Positions 56,099 to 64,000 of a stretch of DNA of 64,000 nt are shown here, one piece after another (position 1 is the first letter of the stretch; each line of letters starts with the position of its first letter). A program made the position numbers and the translations under genes. The stretch is from Hypericum androsaemum (lineage: Eukaryota; Streptophyta; Magnoliopsida; Malpighiales; Hypericaceae). Under the pieces are notes generated by a model. That model saw only the letters and a list, made by a program, of their open reading frames with translations. It searched no databases and was not told where the DNA came from. Location of the stretch: the NCBI GenBank assembly GCA_963995505.1, contig OZ023185.1, forward strand, positions 14,705,691-14,769,690. Reading direction: 5' to 3'.

Positions 56099-59000
56099 CT
56101 ATGCATTACTAGCCTGCGTTTCATCCAGCTCACTCCTCAACATGTAATGGAGAAGAACATCAACCCTCTGACTTCGACTTTTTGTGCTACAAGGCAACAA
56201 CCAAAAAGAAGTGTCGACGCTCAACACCGGAACATCTAGCCCGAAAGAATGTGAAACTTCAAATGAGGCAAAATATAGAGGCACCACTACATACCCAACA
56301 GACCGGTGTGGATCCCTTTGTATTCTGGCCTCCTGCATACCGGAAAAACGATAGTTAAACAAAAAACATCTACAGGAATACCGAATTGATAACTCCAATA
56401 GCTGAACAAAACTCGAATTTTTGGAAATTATGTAATACATGAGTGAACTATCCTGGCTACTTGGAGAAGGTACTAACCTCCTGCTCTTCGCCTTTGTCTG
56501 ATGTCTCAAGCTCCATTTCTGCAAAAAAGGCCTCCAAAACAAAAGCAACAACCTGAAATGGAAAAAGATCAGAAAATTGCAATCATTGAGAGGTAGTCGT
56601 TTATGAAATGAAGGGAAGAATTTAAGCAGTTCTCTGAGCGAAGTGCAATGACAACACAAAAGTCTCACCGTTGAGATTTATGTAGCACACTAGCGGTCAG
56701 ATCCGCAAATAGATGCATACAGCTCAAAAGCCTATGCCTATTTTATGACATCGATATTTTTATGTATGCAGAGGAAATAAGCAGATCATGTAAAATGAAG
56801 TAACTGAGGCTGTCAAAGCGGTAACATTTTGGTCAAATTGTTGCGACTAGAGAATCTGAGGTATGCGGATAAGCAGAGAAAAGTTTCGAGTTTATCGACA
56901 AACTCTGATACAAGTTTCTTTTGTCTGTTTATTTCAACCTCCAATTAGATTGTAAGGGCTCAGGCACGAATGACAACACGGGGAATATGCCAAAGATTTG
57001 CATGCTATTGTTGATGAAGTGTTATTCTACAACCAAATATTAGATTCTACTAATTGCAGATGAATTGTATATATTCAGTTCAAAATAGATTCTAATCACC
57101 ATTTAAAAACATTTGTCATTCCCGTGAAAAGAATAGACGAGAACAAACTGCAAGTACTGTCTTTCGAGAACCTAGGTGCAAATATTTATCAACACAAAAG
57201 AACAACTTACCAAATTAAGAAGCAACAGGACAGTTATCAGATAGAAGCTGACAAAATATAGGACCGTCCATGAAGTACCGGTCAGATCCTCGTAGCTCTG
57301 GAATGGCAAAACAGAGTTTCAGTAACTAAATAAAGCACAAGAAACTATAAACACGATCTTATCTGACATAAGACCAAATGAGTGCAGATGTTTGAACTCG
57401 TCCACAGCCAGGTTTCTTCAACGTGAATTAAGTCGGAGAAGCGTGGACCAACAAGTGGATAGCATCATGAAGCAACTCTTACCTTCATCCAGATATGCCA
57501 ATTCCCCATGACCACCAAGTTGAAAAGAGTTACCATTCCATTTGGATAGTCATTGAAGTTAAAAAGTAAATAGCTGATTTTGTTAAGGAAGTTCTGCTTA
57601 GTACGAGTTATCATAAACATGGAGGATTACTTGTGCACTTCCCCAACTCGTAACCTGAACCTTATAAATACTAGTACTAAGCAACAGCGATTCCGAACAT
57701 GCGTTTGAAGGGTCTACATTCCTATTCCAGCTCCACAATATAAATTTTCATGAAGTGCGTCGTGCAGACTAATAATTGATGAATGGGCCCCAAAAGAAGA
57801 CAGGAATTTCCTATACTAACTCTTATTCTGATCCATTTGGAATCGTATTATCCTATTAGCATGTCTAATAAGATCAAAAGAAAAGGCATTTCATACATAT
57901 AACTTAGATTTGGCAGTGAAAGTCAAAGGATACTCCGAGTCATACATATCTGTCTCCGCCAGAAGGGAGTTCCCAGCATTCACAATCCCGCCAAAGATCT
58001 AAAGACAAGCAGATAACAAGTAAAGGACATCGTAAGAACCAATAGAAGTACTGCTATATGAAGAAGACAGGAACGACGATTGAAAGAAACGAGTTACTGT
58101 TAGTGGCTTCCAGATGAAAATAATTTGAACTATGAAACAGAAACCAAGAAACAAGATTTCGATATTGACAAGACAGAAAATTCTATCAATATGACATGAC
58201 GACAAGGAATCTAGAAGAAATTGAATAATTAATGCTCAAGCATTACAGCCAAGTGGGTAAAGCAATGGTTCAGTTTACCTGTACACCAAGAGAACAATAT
58301 ACACAGAGGACGCAGAACATCATGCCAAGATATGGCATGAGGCTTGGTATGAGGGTCAAGAATGTGGCGACAAAAGCTCGGTAGCTTTTTACGTGCATCA
58401 ATAGCCTTATCAATCTTAACATTCTAGCAAGTAACAGGTAGCGAATCCTGTCAAGGAACATAGCAATTAAGTTATGATACAAGGGATTTATCTGGACAAG
58501 GATTAGCGAAGAAAAAAAATCCTTAAAGCGCTTCTCTTGTTCACAAAGCTATAATCAACAAGCACTCAAGGAACAGAGCAAAAATTCATACATTCAGCAG
58601 TTTAATCCTAACATTTCAAAAGGTTACTGCCTAAGAAGACCAAGAGAGGGGGATCCTGGCATTCCTTGGCAGCATATTCATGTGTTTATTTGCCAGATAT
58701 TAGCTAACTGAAAACTAAGGTGTTTTTTCCTTTAAAAAAAACACTAAGGTGTTGAGGTAGGAAGGATATTGCTGCTTACACATTTAGGAGTTACACAAAT
58801 TTTCATTTGAAAATGCCACAAATTACTGAATTTCCCCAATAAAATGTAGCATACAGTGGTTTAGGCATCTGAAGATCTTGGGAGTTGGGAATGAAGAGCA
58901 AAGATCAAATGAAGTAGCAAAGTAGTGGAAGATCCTAGAATTCGAGGAAGAAATAGCTATCCCTAACTTATTGTGCTAAAAGTGAACTAAGCTCTCAGAA

Positions 59001-62000
59001 TGAGAAAAGAATGCCCGAATTCTTAGATGTGGCACATATGATAGTGTGGTTATACTACACACATCATGAAGACGAAACTAAAAAATGCTGAGAAAGCAGA
59101 TAGGAAACAGTATTCAACAACATATTTACAGGTAATTTGCAAGACAGAATATTCACAAAAAAGTTCAGGACATTATTAGGATCAACTACCAGGCAATGAA
59201 GCAAATGGTTCCTAACTCGTTGACGTAATGGAGCATTCTCAAGATTGCCTGTTCTAACCAGTTACGGACTTGAATAAGGTATCTCAATAAACACTAGCGG
59301 TGAACAAATTTCCAGTTGAGCTAATTTGCTTGGAAAAAATAACCAGGAACGGAGAGGACAATACCATTCCCCATTGGAGAGGAAAGTCAATCCACCAGGT
59401 GCCGCAAAAGTCATAGTTTCTCCAATAACTGCAAGCACAAAACAGCAAGCCGTTGCAGCTTACAGCAGCTTAAATAATCATAAATCTTGGATCTTCACAT
59501 TGTAGCATCTCATGCAGGTTTTACACAATGCGAATTTGAAAAAGATAACGAGATGTGCATCCTCGGTCTGGTAAATTCCTAATGCATATCAGCTCCAAGA
59601 TATTCCCACCCTAAGTCCAGATCTTGTTAACAATGTGAAACGCAAACATCCACCGCAAGTACACATGATTTGAACTATGAGTTACGATTGAAAGAATAAA
59701 CACGGCACAGAAAATAAAGAATTAAGATGAAGCAAAACATGACAATCTTGTCCAGATCCACAAAACATGACAATCGTGTCAAGTACACATCTAAAACATG
59801 CAGCGCCAAATTCAAAGCAATGTCCTCAACAATCCACAATATGCAAAATAGTTACAATTTCATGCAAGGGGGAGAATCAACCAAATACAAACTAGGAGAA
59901 TGAATATACTACCTATTACCCATGTGATCACAAAGTCAAAGCGGTTTTGACCATCCGCCCAGTAGTTCATGAACCCATATGAATACACTTTTAAAGCCAT
60001 TTCTAGGACATAAATCCACCCTGACAAGCAGAAGATGCAACAAATTAGCTCCAGAAGAACAATTTAAGCCTTTCAAAGAAAAGAGTAGCTTAGCTTCTCT
60101 CTTTCCGCAAGTAGGATAAGATGGTAGTTTGACTCGTACCGAAAACGAACTCCACTGTTTGCCATGTGTTTTGGGAAGAACTGTCTTCAATATCAAGCTG
60201 AAATGGAAACCACAATGTTAAAACCGCAAAACGGAAGTTTATTATGTTAAAACTGCAAAACGGAAATTTATAAGTCACCATCTGTACAAGGTAACTGTAT
60301 CATATATTCTGAATGCTTGATAATTATACCCAATCATTCTTAAAAGAAAAACATTATACCCAATATATCCTCAATGAAGATCGATGAATTCTAAACTACG
60401 TTAGAAAGGTTATAATTTTTTCTCATGCATAGCGGGAATGTCATCCTAAATGAGCATCTGCCAATATTTATCTAAAAGCCTGACACCTCATTTATAAATG
60501 TCCGGTTAAAACCTTCTAAGTTACATAACCTGAATCTGGATGACACCTCAAAGTTCTCTGACTTCAGTCCTACATGAGGTCATTTATATATGAACTACCG
60601 GACCTAGGTTGAAGCTTGCTTCACTTAATACTGGCACCGTCAACTAGTTGGATGACGGGGTGGAAAGTAGTCAATCAGTTCAATGGAATCAAATACAACA
60701 TGTAGAATGTTTACAATCATCTATGTTAGCTCAACATGAAAGAAGTTACAACATTCTAGAAGCCTATCAATTAGATTATGGCAAGCAAATTAACATCCGC
60801 TTCAAGAAATATTGAAAATAGATCCACATGTGAACTACTAGTTGGCGTAAATATAGATTTGAATGCCATGTCTTGTTGAAACATAATAATCTGTATAAAC
60901 ATCAAATGAGAAACAAAAGGAAACAGATTTAAAAAAATGTATAGCATACCGTTGTTTCAATCACCACAAGCGCAAAATTGACAACAAGAACGAAGGATAT
61001 TGCGTATCCAAATTTGGGGCTCCGGACAAAGCCTTTCAACTTTTCTGATGAAGGAGAATAGTAGATATATGGGAACCTCTCCAAGCAAGATGGCTGCAAG
61101 TGTAACCGTGTATAAGTTGCAAAGTTAAACCATACTGGAAATTCTTGGTTTTCCAAAACCAAAACCAATGACTTACGATATCCTCCTTTTGGAATCTCAG
61201 CGCAATTGCATTGCAGAGGTCAAAGAATTCATCCAAATTAATCTGCATAACAGAAAAAGACACGAGAGATTCAGATATAAAACAGAAGCATGTACAAGAA
61301 CTCAGTTACAGGGAATTTTACTTGGGTCATACACATCGAGTGTGAGATACGATAGATGTGAAAATTGATACCTCCAGCAATACGACTAAACCAAAAAAAT
61401 TCACTAGCCAAAATGTGATGCACAAGTTAAAATAAGAACGTGTCTCGCGTTATTTCCAATTATGTGCAAGGTTCATGTCTAAGCAGCAATTAAGCTGGAC
61501 ATTTGAGGTGAGCATAATAGATCCAAGTCGATTCTTTTCCTTTTTAATTCACCCTGGAAAAAGCTAATTATAGTGCCAAGTGATGACCTAAGCAAACACG
61601 GCATGAAGCTCAACACGCAAAAATCCACGTACCTTGAAGTCACGGGTATCATCCAATTGATCAAAGATTAACCCAAACTCTTCTCTCGAAATCTTGGGCA
61701 GTGTCCTAATCACAAATGGTAGATAGTTTACTCGAGACATATAGAGATGACAAACCTATTAAGGTAAAAACAGCTGTAGCATAAGAGAAATCATCAGCAC
61801 CACACATAATTAGCAAAAGACATAAAAGAATTGTTGCAAATCAAAACCACTTGACTGAGCAACTACCGAGATCTTAGGACCATAGAAACATAGATTTTTT
61901 CACAAAAAAATAAACAGAATATCCTATTTAAGTATTGTTCTTGTGAACCTTGTAGCTGCATTAATAACTGCAATGTTCCTTATTTTTAATCTCTTCCTGG

Positions 62001-64000
62001 AGTAAGTAACAAAGGGAACAACATGCTATATTCAGCTCACAGCTGCACTAAGACGACGTAAAAATATATTCTCAGTCCCCCGATTCCAAGGGGTTGACTA
62101 ATCCAGGTTCATCCTGGTGGAACCCTTGACTCGGCACTATTCGCCATGGACCTGCAAGCTCTACCATATTTTTTCTTTCTCTAAATCAAATAAGTGAGAT
62201 TTATGACATCTCAATATTTTCCCTTAGAAAACAATATCATCTGGCTATCTTTTCCACCAACAAATTGCAGAATAAAGCCCACCAATATGTTATTCCAATT
62301 GTTGGCCTAAATGATTATGGATGTTACAAGAATCAATAGAGCATAGCTAATGTACAATTTTTTCCCTGCTGACAGTACACAGCTGCTAGTTCCAGGAAGA
62401 TGAACAAAACTGGCTGCAAATGGTCAGTAGTCCTACTATAAGGCCTATGATCTGAATCATCACCACATGTAAAGAAGCACTCAGACATTCTGAAAGCCTC
62501 TGAGAAGACAACAGCACAAAGGCTAATCCCTAATAAGCATCATTTACAGCTGTTCCTAGAGTATAATTTTGGTCGATCCTGAGAAAGACCAACAATAATC
62601 AGTGTCCAAACTAGAGTTCAATGGTTAATATTGACTGGAGATTTCACTAAATTTGTTTATCGGTAACTTTATAACAGGCAAACTCAGCATTGCTTCCCTA
62701 CTCACCAGCAAGATCAAACCAAAAGAAAGGAATTCTGCTAGTGGCGTATTCACAGAGCATACAAAGAGATGTTCATAGCAATACCTGTACATGTTCAGCG
62801 CCTCAAAGAGAAGTACGCATTGGTCCTTGTTAAGAAATCCGGCATTCTGTCGCAAATCAGCTTCCATTAAAAACCAAAGCAACCAATTGTGCATGGTACA
62901 AACAAGATGACTACACGACGACACAAGGACAAAAGCAAAAGCACTTAAAAAATGGGACCTCTAGTATTTGTCGTGGTCAACTTGCAATTGCATAAACAAA
63001 TAAGAGAAGGGTTATCCATGCAAGTTTCCTGATACTGTTTGCAGGAGAATGAAATGTTGTCAGGAACACGCCACGGGAGAAGGTCCGTCTAGTAATTAAC
63101 TTCAGACAATGTTACCAATTCAACTCGACCATTTTGATCATGAACAAGTGAGGTTGTCTATAGGGCCTTTAATCTGCTGCCGTTACTCCTTCAATTCAAT
63201 AATTCCGAGCACACTTGATTAGCTACGTCCTATTTTTTTAGTCACTTGAAAAGAAAAAAGAAAAAAAACAGGTAGCGATGTTGATATTGATATCCTTGCC
63301 ATACAATCGCCAACAGAATCTCCATTTGGTTAGAAATATCGAAGATAGACATTGAGGCAAAATAAGAGACAAAAGGCATCGTTTTTCTTCCAGAGCATAT
63401 TCTTCCACACTGAAGAGAGATTTGCATGCCATGCCATACACCATATGTTAGTCAAAGAGATATAAATAATGGAAGTCAAAATCCACATAGCTTCAGTTGC
63501 AGAATATATGATGCTTCTTCAAAGCATGGCACGAAACAGTCTACATGCAAAAAGCGGAATTATACTCACATCCTTATCTATGAGGTTGAAGGCTTTCGTT
63601 AATGCCCGTTTTCTTGTATGGTCCATGGCAGAAACTTGTTTTACAAGCTACGACAACAGGAAAAACGAGCAAGAGGAATCTATGTCAGATCTGGACACAA
63701 AGTTGCAACAGTTTTAACATTCTATAAATTTCTATGAAGAGAAAAGAATGCTAATAATGATCGAAAAACAAGATAAAGTACTCGGAGCAAGATACTTATT
63801 CCATCAGATCAAGTTGCAAAGCATACCTGACTTTTGAAGCTGTCATATACAACGGCAAGGATCAAGTTGGTGACGAAATACACTCCCAATAGGACATAAA
63901 CTACAAAAAACAAGCAGTACCAGCGAGAATCCCTGAAAATGGAAACAGGCAATAAAACATAACCATGCCGAGTAACCTGCACATTTACTCACATACAGGT
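56099..64000 (-). CDS. TPC1: Two-pore cation channel TPC1, 3' two-thirds
   Basis: Sixteen exons between 63932 and 56099 join in phase into the last 456 residues; the 5' exons lie beyond the right edge. Exons: 63827-63932, 63570-63647, 62785-62846, 61633-61705, 61177-61242, 60950-61093, 60140-60197, 59913-60020, 59365-59428, 58279-58447, 57934-57998, 57483-57573, 57211-57297, 56478-56552, 56295-56332 and 56099-56186. In order: helix S6 of repeat I ([20 protein letters not shown]), EF-hand 1 (loop [12 protein letters not shown]), EF-hand 2 (DDTRDFKINLDE), repeat II with LDIEDSSS (the luminal Ca-site Asp altered in Arabidopsis fou2), the arginine-bearing voltage helix [17 protein letters not shown], the pore with [10 protein letters not shown], and the C-terminal [16 protein letters not shown]1 is the vacuolar slow channel, gated by voltage and calcium. 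Length and motif order match the family (about 730-740 residues). Confidence 0.95.
56187..56294 (-). other. 108-nt stop-free intron in TPC1 (exitron-like)
   Basis: Splicing GTATGTAG...CCTTGTAG joins RSVG to [12 protein letters not shown], matching the family. Unspliced, the 108 nt stay in frame and add 36 residues beginning [13 protein letters not shown] with no stop, so retention would give a full-length protein with an insertion in the cytosolic tail. Confidence 0.7.

Noticed and set aside
56099..56668. A 189-codon continuous frame at the 3' end of TPC1
   Set aside because: It reads through two introns. Only the exon parts match the family, although the 108-nt intron alone is reported as possible retention.

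Overview
The window is nuclear DNA of a flowering plant, most likely a eudicot. It has short AT-rich introns with GT-AG borders, several recognisable plant gene families, and a heavy load of small non-autonomous transposons. I cannot name the species. All models are read by eye from splice consensus, frame continuity and family resemblance; no search was run.

Layout. 1-1507: 5' part of a Mutator-like (MULE) transposase, minus strand, one in-frame stop. 1530-5090: duplicated AT-rich DNA studded with short palindromes, surrounding a small five-exon OB-fold gene (3978-4808). 5400-7300: minisatellite-like arrays. 9141-9526: a MITE with a perfect 9-bp target duplication. 10025-11213: DUF506/PDDEXK-like gene. 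12437-21064: MULE-type elements, a LINE 3' end, a fold-back element and a tandem TRIM array. 21321-25117: complete eight-exon CDK-like kinase gene. 26949-33000: AT-rich DNA with an internally deleted Copia element and a hAT MITE. 34158-34595: intronless four-helix membrane protein gene. 35648-35908: LTR with a 5S rRNA-like segment (Cassandra type). 36014-37062: MITE with a 22-bp array. 38305-39615: broken small membrane-protein gene. 40320-40928: conserved plant gene of unknown function. 41800-52170: three copies of the 5' end of a ubiquitin-conjugating enzyme gene, two riddled with nested insertions. 52104-54761: the intact E2 gene. 55189-56005: two unidentified exon-like frames. 56099 to the right edge: vacuolar channel TPC1, minus strand, 5' end outside.

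The host genes belong to separate housekeeping or signalling functions and show no sign of acting as one system. The unusual content is in the transposons. At least seven insertions have 8- or 9-bp target duplications that can be read directly, three of them supported by an empty site in the duplicated copy. One locus is a nest three elements deep that includes a captured receptor-kinase fragment. Several MITEs with different outer sequences each carry an internal array with a 22- or 23-bp period but a different unit sequence; that shared design is my best candidate for something undescribed. A second candidate is a set of short palindromes around the OB-fold gene whose arms differ between copies yet stay complementary.
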